Part shown: piece after piece, positions 52,256 through 60,237 of the stretch | Layout: the number at the start of each line of letters is the position of its first letter | How positions within the stretch are numbered: the first letter of the stretch is position 1 | Source: Neisseria weixii | Lineage (GTDB): Bacteria > Pseudomonadota > Gammaproteobacteria > Burkholderiales > Neisseriaceae | Assembly (NCBI RefSeq): GCF_002327085.1 | Contig: NZ_CP023429.1 | Location: 248,001 to 312,000, forward strand | Direction of reading: 5' to 3' | DNA: 64,000 bases | Position numbers and translations under genes: made by a program | The notes under the pieces: generated by a model | Told to the model about the DNA's origin: nothing | Database searches by the model: none | Seen by the model: the letters and a program-made list of their open reading frames with translations, nothing else

Positions 52256-52693
52256 TGAACTGCACCCCAAAAGTCGGACACCCCGCCAACTTTAAAAGGT
52301 GCAGTTTTCTTATGTCCAAATATAATCCTACACTTCAAATACCGAGCCGTACTCCATTATCACCAAGTGCACAGCTGACAGCGCACCGCAGAGCATTTCA
52401 ACGTCCCGACCAAGGTGTGCTTTACCGCACCGAGGCTTATCGGGCGAAACCGGCTGAGAAAGGGATTGTGCAAAGTATGTCGCGCAAAGGCACGTTGGGA
52501 CAATGCGCCGATGGAGCGTTTCTTCGGTACATTAAAAGAAGAGAGCTTCTATCAGGAAGAGGCGTTATCGGTACTACAATCATGAACGGATTAGTTTAAA
52601 CTTAAAAAAGCTGAGTCCTGTGGCTTACAGAATCCAGCTTGAAAAGGCTGTTTGAGAAAGATTTTTAACTTGTCCAAGAATTGGGGCAGTTCA
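52256..52693 (+). mobile_element. Internally deleted IS3-family element
   Basis: 438 bp between TGAACTGCACCCCAA (52256) and the inverted end TTGGGGCAGTTCA (52681-52693). The left part keeps the start of orfA (MSKYNPTLQI). It then jumps to the C-terminal part of the orfB transposase: YRAKPAEKGIVQSMSRKG, and, in another frame, PMERFFGTLKEESFYQEEA and SPVAYRIQLEKAV. The DDE domain is mostly missing, so it is inactive. The outer flanks continue the inverted repeat into opposed DUS copies (GGCCGTCTGAAAC on the left, its complement on the right). Confidence 0.8.
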
Positions 52694-52722
52694 TAGTTTC
52701 AGACGGCCTTTGAAACCAACAC

Positions 52723-53184
52723 TTAAAACACAAATTTATTCAACACCGCCGCCAGGCAAAACAGTGCGGAAACCGCCATGCCGACTTTTAAAAACGACCA
52801 AGTACGTGATACGGCTTCATCGGTGATGGCTGCCTCGATGTCGTCTTCCACCGCAATTTCAGGGTAGCGCACATCGTTACTGCCGACATACCAGCCGCCG
52901 TCATCGCCGACTACTTTGGCCGATGGAAACGCTTGTGCGATTTCAATCATGCGTTCTAAAAAGGCATCGCTCGGATTTTTCACGCGTAATTCGCCACCAC
53001 CGTATTCCATAATGTTTTCTTTGAAATCGCAATGGTAGAAAAAATCGAAAATGCCGTGGCGGTCTTTGCGGATTTTGAAGCCGAATTGTTCGGTTAAGAT
53101 TTGGCTGACCTTGTCGAAATTCTGCAAATCTGAAAAAGCGGCAGCCACATCAGCCTTATCACTGATGAATACCAGTTGGTTCAT
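52723..53184 (-). CDS. Hypothetical protein with C-terminal membrane segment
   Basis: 153 residues, intact. Soluble N-terminal part (MNQLVFISDKADVAAAFSDL) with Trp/Tyr-rich GDDGGWYVGSNDVRYPEI, ending in one hydrophobic segment (FLKVGMAVSALFCLAAVLNKFVF), a tail-anchored topology. I do not recognise the family beyond a resemblance to conserved neisserial hypotheticals. It is preceded by GGGAAAGAAAA. Neighbours give no functional hint. Confidence 0.7.
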   Translation of the reverse strand: MNQLVFISDKADVAAAFSDLQNFDKVSQILTEQFGFKIRKDRHGIFDFFYHCDFKENIMEYGGGELRVKNPSDAFLERMIEIAQAFPSAKVVGDDGGWYVGSNDVRYPEIAVEDDIEAAITDEAVSRTWSFLKVGMAVSALFCLAAVLNKFVF

Positions 53185-53332
53185 GTTTTCTTTCCCGTAA
53201 TAATTTAAATTTTATGACGATATTAAATCACGGTTTATTGCGTCAGTAAACCGTATATCTGATATTTAATACCGTTTATCAAATTTTTAACACTGATATA
53301 ATGGCAGCAGTTGAATGAAAAGGCCGTCTGAA

Positions 53333-54148
53333 ATGACTTTAGAACAATGGTTGCGCCAATCTGCGCTGCCGAAAAACGAAGCGCGCATGTTGCTGCAATA
53401 CATCACGGGCTACTCGCGCGTGCAGTTGGTTACGCAGGGCGATGCCGAAATGCCGTCTGAAACCGCAGCAAAATTGGAGGCAGTGGCACAACGTCGTCTG
53501 GACGGCGAGCCGATGGCCTATATTTTGGGTGAACGCGAATTTTACGGGCGCATGTTTATGGTTAATCCGCATGTGTTGATTCCGCGCCACGAGACCGAAC
53601 ATTTGGTCGAAGCGGTAATGGCACATTTGCCGCAAGGCGGCAAGGTGTGGGACTTGGGCACCGGTAGCGGCGCGATTGCCGTCACCATCGCACTTGAGCG
53701 GCCGGATGCAGAGGTGCGCGCTTCCGACATCAGTAGCGGCGCATTGCAAACCGCACAAAGTAATGCACAGTATTTGGAGGCAGCGGTAGAGTTTTCGTTA
53801 GGCTCGTGGTTTGACGTGGACAGGCCGTCTGAACCGTATAGCTATGATGTGATTGTGTCGAACCCGCCTTACATCGAAGCAGAAGACGAACATTTGCAGC
53901 AAGGCGATTTGCGTTTCGAGCCGCCGGCAGCGCTGACCGATTTTTCAGACGGACTAAGCTGTATCCGCGAATTGGCGGCCGGTGCGCCGCAGTATTTGAA
54001 AAACGGCGGCTGGTTGCTGTTGGAACACGGCTATAATCAAGGCCGGGCGGCACGGGAAATTTTGAAGGCGAACGGATTTGTGAAAATAAATACTTTACAA
54101 GATTTGGCCGGACTTGACCGCATTACTTCAGGCCAATGGTCTGCCTGA
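53333..54148 (+). CDS. prmC: Release factor glutamine methyltransferase
   Basis: 271 residues, intact. Methylates the Gln of the GGQ motif in RF1 and RF2. N-terminal helical domain (MTLEQWLRQSALPKNEAR), then VWDLGTGSGAIAVTIAL (SAM-binding, about residues 105-121), VSNPPYIEAED (catalytic NPPY, about residues 180-190), DFSDGLSCIRELA, and LLLEHGYNQG. Start at 53333 is preferred: the upstream in-frame ATG at 53315 encodes only MKRPSE, which is DUS sequence. Confidence 0.95.
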   Translation: MTLEQWLRQSALPKNEARMLLQYITGYSRVQLVTQGDAEMPSETAAKLEAVAQRRLDGEPMAYILGEREFYGRMFMVNPHVLIPRHETEHLVEAVMAHLPQGGKVWDLGTGSGAIAVTIALERPDAEVRASDISSGALQTAQSNAQYLEAAVEFSLGSWFDVDRPSEPYSYDVIVSNPPYIEAEDEHLQQGDLRFEPPAALTDFSDGLSCIRELAAGAPQYLKNGGWLLLEHGYNQGRAAREILKANGFVKINTLQDLAGLDRITSGQWSA

Positions 54149-54149
54149 T

Positions 54150-54184
54150 TTCAGACGGCATGAAATCAAGACAGGCCGTCTGAA
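54150..54184. terminator. DUS inverted pair after prmC
   Basis: TTCAGACGGCAT and AGGCCGTCTGAA separated by a short loop, starting one base after the prmC stop. Unusual in mixing the AT- and AG- DUS dialects in one hairpin. Confidence 0.65.
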
Positions 54185-54341
54185 AGTCACATCAAGTAAA
54201 TATTTCCAGTTGGCACGGTTTACCGAGACTTACCTGCTTTTGCCCAATCTATAAGAACGAATCGGTCAAGAATGGGCATAATAGGCATACATTCACTGTA
54301 GTATGTGTGATGAAAAATGACCGAGCAGAAGGAGGCCTGAC

Positions 54342-54683
54342 ATGACTTCATACAAAAAATATTGTGCCGTAGCACTGATGTCGGCGGCATTGGTGTTGCC
54401 GAGTACCGCCGTACACGCGCGCGGTACGTCGAATCAAACCAAAGCCACTATTGTCGGTGCAGCGGCCGGTGCGGTGTTGACCGGAGCCTTGGGCGGCGAC
54501 GGCCAAAGTATGTTGCTCGGCGCAGCAGCAGGAGGCTTGGCCGGTAACGCTTATGCCTACCACAACAAAAAAATGGAACAGAAAGAAAGCCGCGGCTACC
54601 GCCATTACAAAGTGTCGGATAAGAAATACAAGAAACACAAAAAATATGCCAAATACCGCCGCCATCACCGCGATTGGGATTAA
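54342..54683 (+). CDS. Secreted glycine-zipper protein
   Basis: 113 residues, intact; the start follows AAGGAGG. Signal peptide (MTSYKKYCAVALMSAALVLPSTAVHA) with a typical AHA cleavage site. Then two Gly/Ala-rich segments (IVGAAAGAVLTGALGGDGQSMLLGAAAGGLAGNAYA in outline) with G-x3-G spacing, as in glycine-zipper 2TM domains. The C-terminus is very basic (KKYKKHKKYAKYRRHHRDWD). Probably an envelope protein; precise role unknown. Confidence 0.75.
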   Translation: MTSYKKYCAVALMSAALVLPSTAVHARGTSNQTKATIVGAAAGAVLTGALGGDGQSMLLGAAAGGLAGNAYAYHNKKMEQKESRGYRHYKVSDKKYKKHKKYAKYRRHHRDWD

Positions 54684-54730
54684 TGATCGGACAATTGATA
54701 CGGTGTTAATAAACCGAACATCAATTGCCA

Positions 54731-54766
54731 AACAAAGGCCGTCTGAAATTTCAGACGGCCTTTGTT
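54731..54766. terminator. 36-bp perfect DUS palindrome
   Basis: AACAAAGGCCGTCTGAAA is followed directly by its reverse complement. Terminates the glycine-zipper gene upstream of the antiporter-family gene. Confidence 0.8.
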
Positions 54767-54883
54767 ATCTTGGCATTTTATTGCCTTATCTGTTATGCCG
54801 ATGTAAATTTATGTTATGATAACATTTCCTTTTTGATGTTCCATCAAGAAGCTGTTTCTTTACGACAAAAACGGAGAAAAGGC

Positions 54884-56266
54884 ATGAATGCCGTTGTAAT
54901 TGCAGTAGTGGTGATGCTGGCCTTGTCGCTGGCCAGGGTGCACGTGGTACTGAGTTTGGTGATTGGCGCTTTTACCGGTGGTTTGCTTGCCGGTATGCCG
55001 TTGGCTGATTTGAAAGATGCCGCCGGTGCGGTGTCGCAAGAGGGTATTATTACCGTGTTCCAAAACGGTTTGGCCGGCGGTGCGAAAATTGCGCTGTCGT
55101 ATGCCATGCTGGGCGCTTTTGCGATGGCGATTACCCATTCGGGTCTGCCGCAGCAATTGGCCGGTGCCGTGGTGCGTAAGTTGAATAACGGCGGTGTGCC
55201 GGATCAGGTCAACCGCAGCGGCAACCCGGTTAAATGGGCATTGCTGCTAGTATTGCTGGTGATGGGGATTATGAGTCAGAACGTGGTGCCGATTCATATT
55301 GCGTTTATCCCGATGATTGTGCCGCCGCTGCTTTTGGTGTTCAACCGCCTGCAGCTTGACCGTCGTCTGCTGGCCTGCGTATTGACGTTCGGTTTGGTCA
55401 CGACGTATATGTTCCTGCCGTATGGTTTCGGCGCGATTTTCTTGAACGAAATTCTGCTGAGCAATATTAAATCTGCCGGCTTGAACACCGACGGTTTGAA
55501 CGTGATGCAGGCGATGGCGATTCCGGCATTGGGCATGGTCAGCGGCTTGGTATTGGCGTTTGTCCACTACCGCAAACCGCGCGTATATCAAAACAGCCAA
55601 ATCGACACCGATAACAACGATGCCAGCACCAAACAGCCTGAGCCGTCGTCTTACCGCAGCTTGGTAGCTGCCGTGGCGATTGCCGTGTGTTTCGCCATTC
55701 AGTTGATTTATGACGATGCCTTGCTGTTGGGCGCGATGCTGGGCTTTGCTGTATTCATGACCTTGGGCGTGGTAAAACGCAGCGATGCCAATGATGTGTT
55801 CGGCGCGGGTATTAAAATGATGGCGATGATCGGCTTTGTGATGATTGCCGCACAAGGATTTGCTGCCGTGATGAAAGCAACCGGCGACATTCAGCCGCTG
55901 GTCGACGGCAGCATGACCGCGTTCGGCGGCAGCAAAGGCATGGCCGCATTCACCATGCTCTTGGTCGGCTTGCTGGTCACAATGGGTATCGGTTCATCGT
56001 TTTCAACCCTGCCGATTATTACCGCGATTTATGTGCCCCTGTGCATGAGCTTGGGTTTTTCGCCGCTGGCTACCATTGCCTTGATTGGTACCGCCGGTGC
56101 GCTGGGCGATGCCGGTTCGCCTGCGTCGGATTCCACACTCGGCCCGACCATGGGCTTAAATGTAGACGGGCAACATGACCATATCCGTGATTCTGTGGTG
56201 CCAACCTTTATCCACTACAATATCCCGCTGATGATTGCCGGCTGGATTGCTGCCATGGTGTTGTGA
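54884..56266 (+). CDS. Na+/H+ antiporter family protein (YuiF/NhaC-like)
   Basis: 460 residues, intact, 11-12 hydrophobic segments. Start at 54884 (MNAVVIAVVVML) follows GGAGAAAAGG; a longer reading from 54725 runs through a DUS palindrome and is unlikely. Features: ISFLMF-free N-terminus, VITLGVHPVIALLIGA-type segments (VLSLVIGAFTGGLLAGMP), MSQNVVPIHIAFIPMIVPPLL, and GTAGALGDAGSPASDSTLGPTMGLNVDGQHDHIRDS in outline, with conserved Asp residues. Family members exchange Na+ for H+ or transport amino acids; the substrate cannot be read. Coupled to slyX by TGATG. Confidence 0.85.
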   Translation: MNAVVIAVVVMLALSLARVHVVLSLVIGAFTGGLLAGMPLADLKDAAGAVSQEGIITVFQNGLAGGAKIALSYAMLGAFAMAITHSGLPQQLAGAVVRKLNNGGVPDQVNRSGNPVKWALLLVLLVMGIMSQNVVPIHIAFIPMIVPPLLLVFNRLQLDRRLLACVLTFGLVTTYMFLPYGFGAIFLNEILLSNIKSAGLNTDGLNVMQAMAIPALGMVSGLVLAFVHYRKPRVYQNSQIDTDNNDASTKQPEPSSYRSLVAAVAIAVCFAIQLIYDDALLLGAMLGFAVFMTLGVVKRSDANDVFGAGIKMMAMIGFVMIAAQGFAAVMKATGDIQPLVDGSMTAFGGSKGMAAFTMLLVGLLVTMGIGSSFSTLPIITAIYVPLCMSLGFSPLATIALIGTAGALGDAGSPASDSTLGPTMGLNVDGQHDHIRDSVVPTFIHYNIPLMIAGWIAAMVL

Positions 56267-56484
56267 TGGAAGATTTGGAAAACCGTATCATCGAGCTGGA
56301 AATTCAGACTGCCTTGCAAGACGATCTGATGGCCAGCTTGAGCGATACCATCGCCAAAATGCAGCAAACGCTGGATTTGCAGCAGGCGCAAATGCGGGTG
56401 CTGTATCAGAAAATGCAGGATAAGGGGGCGAATGGCGAGCGCGAGGCATACAGTTTGCGCGATGAGATTCCGCCACATTATTAA
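56266..56484 (+). CDS. slyX: SlyX family protein
   Basis: 72 residues starting at the TGATG overlap with the antiporter-family gene. MEDLENRIIELEIQTALQDDL, then LQQAQMRVLYQKMQDK, a single short coiled coil, and the C-terminal SLRDEIPPHY (SlyX proteins typically end PPHY). Cytosolic, function poorly known. Confidence 0.9.
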   Translation: MEDLENRIIELEIQTALQDDLMASLSDTIAKMQQTLDLQQAQMRVLYQKMQDKGANGEREAYSLRDEIPPHY

Positions 56485-56504
56485 ATTGATGTTTTGAAAC
56501 TCAT

Positions 56505-56550
56505 GAAAAGGCCGTCTGAAAGTGGAATGCTACTTTCAGACGGCCTTTTC
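56505..56550. terminator. DUS inverted-repeat terminator
   Basis: GAAAAGGCCGTCTGAAAGT and ACTTTCAGACGGCCTTTTC form a 19-bp stem with an eight-base loop, between the convergent slyX and lysA genes. Confidence 0.8.
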
Positions 56551-56568
56551 GTTGTAAACATCAAACCC

Positions 56569-57789
56569 TTACAAACAAGCCAATTCGTTGGCCATTTGCT
56601 GTTCCGAGGTTTCGCGTTGGCGGATGAGTTTGGCTTCGCTGCCGTTGACCAGCACTTCCGCTGCGCGGTTGCGGGTGTTGTAGTTGCTGGCCATGCTGGC
56701 GCCGTATGCACCTGCGCTGCGTACAGCCAGTAAATCACCGGCTTCACAGGCGATTGGGCGGTTTTTGCCGAGGAAGTCGCCGGTTTCGCAAATCGGGCCG
56801 ACGATGTCGGCGGTAAACGGGGGAATGTCTTTTTGCTCGACGTTTTCAATGTGGTGGTAAGCGTCGTAAAGGGCAGGGCGCATGAGGTCGTTCATGGCGG
56901 CATCGACCATCACGAAGTTTTTCTCTTCGCCGGTTTTAACAAATTCCACGCGCGTGAGTAAGGTGCCGGCATTGCCGACCAAGCTGCGGCCGGGTTCGAG
57001 AATCAGCTTCAAGTTGCGGCCGGCCAAGCGTTGTTGGATTTCGGCGGCATAGGCAGCCAAATCCGGCACGTTTTCATCTTTATAAACAATGCCCACGCCG
57101 CCGCCTAAGTCTAAGTGTTCCAAGACAATACCGTGTTCGGCCAAGGTATCGGCCAGCAGCAAAATGCGCTCGCAGGCTTCGACCAACGGGCTTAAATCGG
57201 TGAGCTGTGAGCCGATGTGGCAGTCGATGCCGACGATTTTAAGATTCGGCTGTTTGGCGGCGTGTTGGTAGGCCGCCAAGGCATCGGCGTAGGCAATGCC
57301 GAATTTGTTGGCTTTCAGGCCGGTGGAGATATACGGGTGGGTTTTCGGATCGACATCGGGGTTAACGCGCAGGGAAACCGGCGCGGTGATGCCGAGTTTG
57401 GCGGCTACTTTTTGAATGCGGTCGATTTCGGGAATGCTTTCCATATTGAAGCATTTCACACCGGCATTGAGCGCAAATTCGATTTCGGCTTCGCTTTTGC
57501 CGACACCGGAAAAAATCACTTTCGCGGCATCGCCGCCGGCTGCCAACACGCGTGCCAGTTCGCCGCCGGATACGATGTCGAAGCCGCTGCCCAGAGCAGC
57601 AAAGTGTTTGATGATGCTTAAATTGCCGTTGGCTTTGACCGCATAGCAAATCAGCGGGTCGAGCGCGGAAAAGGCGCAAGTGTAGGCGGCAAATGCTTCA
57701 GTCAGCGCGGCTTGGCTGTAAACATACAGCGGTGTGCCGAATTCTTCGGCCAAATGAGTGTGGGGGACTTGTTCGCAGTAAAGTGTCAT
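56569..57789 (-). CDS. lysA: Diaminopimelate decarboxylase
   Basis: 406 residues, intact. PLP enzyme (fold type III) converting meso-diaminopimelate to lysine. CYAVKANGN (PLP Lys, about residues 49-57), SGGELARVL, GVGKSEAEIEFAL, HIGSQLTD, LDLGGGVGIVY, ILEPGRSLVGNAGTLL, and GPICETGDFLG (catalytic Cys region). Six bp downstream of lptM, an arrangement common in Proteobacteria. Confidence 0.97.
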   Translation of the reverse strand: MTLYCEQVPHTHLAEEFGTPLYVYSQAALTEAFAAYTCAFSALDPLICYAVKANGNLSIIKHFAALGSGFDIVSGGELARVLAAGGDAAKVIFSGVGKSEAEIEFALNAGVKCFNMESIPEIDRIQKVAAKLGITAPVSLRVNPDVDPKTHPYISTGLKANKFGIAYADALAAYQHAAKQPNLKIVGIDCHIGSQLTDLSPLVEACERILLLADTLAEHGIVLEHLDLGGGVGIVYKDENVPDLAAYAAEIQQRLAGRNLKLILEPGRSLVGNAGTLLTRVEFVKTGEEKNFVMVDAAMNDLMRPALYDAYHHIENVEQKDIPPFTADIVGPICETGDFLGKNRPIACEAGDLLAVRSAGAYGASMASNYNTRNRAAEVLVNGSEAKLIRQRETSEQQMANELACL

Positions 57790-57795
57790 AATCGT

Positions 57796-57969
57796 TTAAT
57801 CTGGTGATTGGGAGGTGGGTTCTTTGGCGTTGCGGTTAAATTCGAGGCCGGTCTGAATCACGCCGAAACGCGCTTTGTCGCCTTCTTTGGGCAGATACAA
57901 ATCGCCTTTGTAACCGCAGCCCGACAGTAAAACCGCCGCCGCAACCGATAAAAATACGCAGGATTTCAT
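57796..57969 (-). CDS. lptM: LptM-type small lipoprotein (LPS translocon maturation chaperone)
   Basis: 57 residues. Signal peptide MKSCVFLSVAAAVLLSGC with Cys at residue 18, then the family motif GCGYKGDLYLPKEG. LptM (formerly YifL) assists disulfide maturation of the LptD/LptE lipopolysaccharide translocon. Too short for many gene finders; the start at 57969 is fixed by the lipobox. Directly upstream of lysA and divergent from cyaY. Confidence 0.9.
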   Translation of the reverse strand: MKSCVFLSVAAAVLLSGCGYKGDLYLPKEGDKARFGVIQTGLEFNRNAKEPTSQSPD

Positions 57970-58039
57970 GGGAAAACTTTCGTGTTGAGCGTGAATGTGG
58001 CAAGATTGAGTATCTTAAACAAAAAACACACAAAAAGCC

Positions 58040-58363
58040 ATGATGACCGAGAGTGAATTTATCCGCCACACGGAAGAATTGTTCAGCCACATCGAAGACC
58101 AAATCGATGAAAACGGCTGGGATTTCGACTGCCAATTTGCCGGAAACGTATTGACCATCGAAGCCGGCGACGGTACGCAGATTATCGTCAACCGCCATAC
58201 GCCCAATCAGGAATTGTGGATTGCAGCCAAAAGCGGCGGTTATCACTTCACCGAAAAAAACGGCCAATGGTTGTCCACCCGCGACAACAGCGAATTTTTC
58301 ACCGTATTAAACGAGGCCTTGAGCGCGGCTTCGGGCGAAGACGTTGCCGTGGCGGCGTTATAA
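58040..58363 (+). CDS. cyaY: Iron-sulfur cluster assembly protein CyaY (frataxin)
   Basis: 107 residues, intact. [20 protein letters not shown] (acidic helix 1), [36 protein letters not shown] and [14 protein letters not shown], the frataxin fold with its acidic ridge for Fe2+. Modulates IscS activity. Either of two adjacent ATGs (58040, 58043) may start it. Confidence 0.95.
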   Translation: MMTESEFIRHTEELFSHIEDQIDENGWDFDCQFAGNVLTIEAGDGTQIIVNRHTPNQELWIAAKSGGYHFTEKNGQWLSTRDNSEFFTVLNEALSAASGEDVAVAAL

Positions 58364-58413
58364 ACCGAGTGCCCCAATCATTTCAAATACCGACATTTAA
58401 GTAAGGAAAAACC

Positions 58414-58919
58414 ATGCCTTTATTAGACAGCTTCAAAGTTGACCACACACGCATGCACGCCCCTGCCGTGCGCGTGGCCAAAACCATGACCACCCGAAAG
58501 GCGACACCATTACCGTGTTCGACCTGCGCTTCTGCATTCCGAACGAAGAAATTTTGCCGGAAAAAGGCATTCACACGCTGGAGCATTTGTTTGCCGGTTT
58601 CATGCGCGACCATTTGAACGGCGACGATGTGGAAATCATCGACATTTCGCCGATGGGCTGCCGCACCGGTTTTTACATGAGCCTCATCGGCGCGCCGTCT
58701 GAAAGCCAAGTGGCCGACGCATGGCTGGCTTCGATGAACGGTGTGTTGAACGTGCAAGACCAAAGCAAAATTCCCGAATTGAACGAATACCAATGCGGCA
58801 CTTATCAAATGCACTCGCTCACCGAAGCGCAAGACATTGCCCAAAACGTGTTGGTGCGCAAAGTGGCCGTGAATAAAAATGAAGATTTGACTTTGGACGA
58901 AAGCTTGCTGAATGCGTAA
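58414..58919 (+). CDS. luxS: S-ribosylhomocysteine lyase (LuxS), one frame break
   Basis: Restored length 168 residues. Makes homocysteine and the AI-2 precursor [26 protein letters not shown], then after the break [33 protein letters not shown] (HxxEH metal site, about residues 54-58), [12 protein letters not shown] (Cys84-type catalytic residue) and [11 protein letters not shown] (third metal ligand Cys). The frame changes near 58493 (MTT then PKGDTIT), consistent with one missing C. The ribosome binding site is AAGGAAAA. Confidence 0.96.
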
Positions 58920-58940
58920 GCGGGGTTGAAGGAAAGAGAG

Positions 58941-58973
58941 AGGCTGTCTGAAAAGGTATTTTTCAGACAGCCT
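58941..58973. terminator. Hairpin with drifted DUS after luxS
   Basis: AGGCTGTCTGAAAA and TTTTCAGACAGCCT form the stem; the DUS core is GCTGTCTGAA in both arms. It ends exactly where the -35 region of the next transcription unit begins. Confidence 0.75.
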
Positions 58974-59001
58974 TGTTCCGTTAAACAAATTCTTATATAA
59001 T
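58973..59001 (+). promoter_or_regulatory. Promoter of the Abi-associated RNA
   Basis: -35 TTGTTC (58973-58978), 17-bp spacer, perfect -10 TATAAT (58996-59001). A start near 59008 would place the structured element at the very 5' end of the transcript. Confidence 0.6.
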
Positions 59002-59007
59002 TCACAG

Positions 59008-59085
59008 CAATCGTGGGCTAGTCAATGGTCGGCGTTAAAGGAAACTTTATCGGCCGGCTACACTAGCCCCTTGTCTTATCTGAGT
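59008..59085 (+). ncRNA. Structured RNA upstream of the Abi gene (putative regulatory ncRNA)
   Basis: Three nested helices are visible by eye. Outer: GGGCTAGT (59015-59022) with ACTAGCCC (59062-59069), 8 bp. Middle: GTCGGC (59028-59033) with GCCGGC (59053-59058), 6 bp including one U-G pair. Inner: TAAAG (59036-59040) with CTTTA (59045-59049) capped by a GAAA tetraloop. It lies directly downstream of a strong promoter and 23 bp upstream of the Abi start. AbiF-type HEPN genes are known to be accompanied by a conserved upstream ncRNA that controls the toxin; I infer this is that RNA. The 3' end is not marked by a clear terminator, so it may be processed from the Abi mRNA. Confidence 0.6.
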
Positions 59086-59091
59086 TTACCC

Positions 59092-59986
59092 ATGACAACA
59101 AAACCCTTTAAAGAATATGATGAATTGATTTCATTGCTGCGACAGCGTGAAATGATGATTTCTGATGAGGGATATGCGAAAAAGAAATTGACACAGGTAG
59201 GCTATTACCGGTTGTCGGGATTCTGGCTATATTGCAAGAGAGCCATCAAAGGATAATCCGCAGCTTTCCGGGAAATTCCTGTCTGATTGTGATTTTATTC
59301 AAATTTATCGTCTGTATATTTTTGATAAAAAATTACGTTTGCTTTTGCTGGATATTATTGAAAGATTTGAAGTCCATTTCCGTACAGTTCTTGCTCATGA
59401 AATGAGTAGGACAAATCCTTTAGCATATCTGGATAAGCAGGTAATCAATCCTAAATTTGAAGACCGCTATGCCCAATGGCAGCAAAAGCTGAAAGAAAAA
59501 ATCAACAGCAGTCGGGATGATTTTGTGTTATGGCATAAGAAAGAGAACAAACCTTTACCATTTTGGGCAGTGGTGGAGACATGGGATTTCGGCATGCTTT
59601 CCAAGTATTTTTCTATGCTGAAAAGACGGCATCAGAATGAAACCGCTAAGCGGTTTAATGTGGATAATACAGCTGTATTGATTAACTGGTTAAATGAAAT
59701 CAACATTGTGCGGAATCAGTCTGCGCATCATTCCCGGGTATGGAACCGAAAAGGTAACCCGATTGAAATATTGGACAACGTATTTTTTAATCAATGGAAT
59801 TTATCGGAAGAAAGCAGAAAACGTTTATACCCGAGAATGTTGGTGTTGTGGTATTTAATCAGTCAGACCAGTGAAAATTATCAATGGTTAGATAAAGTTC
59901 ATAATCTGATTAAGGAAGAATTTCCTATGGTACCAAATGCTAAATTAAAGTCGATGGGTATCATTGAAAACCTTTTTCTAAGCTGA
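59092..59986 (+). CDS. Abi_2 / AbiF-like HEPN abortive-infection protein, one frame change
   Basis: Restored length about 297 residues. N-terminal motif of the Abi_2 family: LISLLRQREMMISDEGYAKK and LTQVGYYRLSGFWLYC. After the break: KDNPQLSGKFLSDCDFIQIY, RLLLLDIIERFEVHFRT, PLPFWAVVETWDFGMLSKYF, and the HEPN R-x4-H RNase motif in IVRNQSAHHSRVWNR (about residue 220). The frame changes near 59249 by net +1 (one extra A) or -2. Predicted RNase that halts growth on phage infection. It stands alone, downstream of a structured RNA, flanked by luxS and a MITE; AT-rich relative to neighbours. Confidence 0.82.
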
Positions 59987-59998
59987 ATGATGTAAGAA

Positions 59999-60028
59999 GG
60001 CCGCCTGAAAATAATTTTCCGGCGGCTT
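59999..60028. terminator. GC-rich hairpin after the Abi gene
   Basis: GCCGCC(T)GAAAA and TTTTCCGGCGGC pair around a short AT loop and are followed by TTTT. One arm is a degraded DUS (GCCGCCTGAA). Confidence 0.65.
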
Positions 60029-60039
60029 TTATTTAGGCT

Positions 60040-60237
60040 GAGACCTTTGCAAAACTCCCTGAAAAGCCACGGCACCAAGAATCGACGTCATTCCCGCGCA
60101 GGCGGGAATCCATTTTTGAGCCTGGCAAGCCATTGAATAAAATAAGTTTCTGAAATTTTAAAATGGATTCCCGCCTTTACGGAAATGACGGCTGTTTTGG
60201 TTTTTCTTGATGGTTCATGAGATTTTGCAAAGGTCTC
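60040..60237. repeat. 198-bp MITE-like element, type 1, copy C (with paired dRS3)
   Basis: Ends GAGACCTTTGCAAAA (60040-60054) and TTTTGCAAAGGTCTC (60223-60237), perfect inverted copies. dRS3 at 60090-60109; the second, at 60167-60186, is degraded (TTTACGGAAAT). The right end overlaps the glnE stop codon by two bases. Confidence 0.85.

Noticed and set aside
59008-59085. tRNA gene in the hairpin region upstream of the Abi gene
   Set aside because: The acceptor-like 8-bp stem encloses one extended hairpin, with no cloverleaf, anticodon loop or T-loop.
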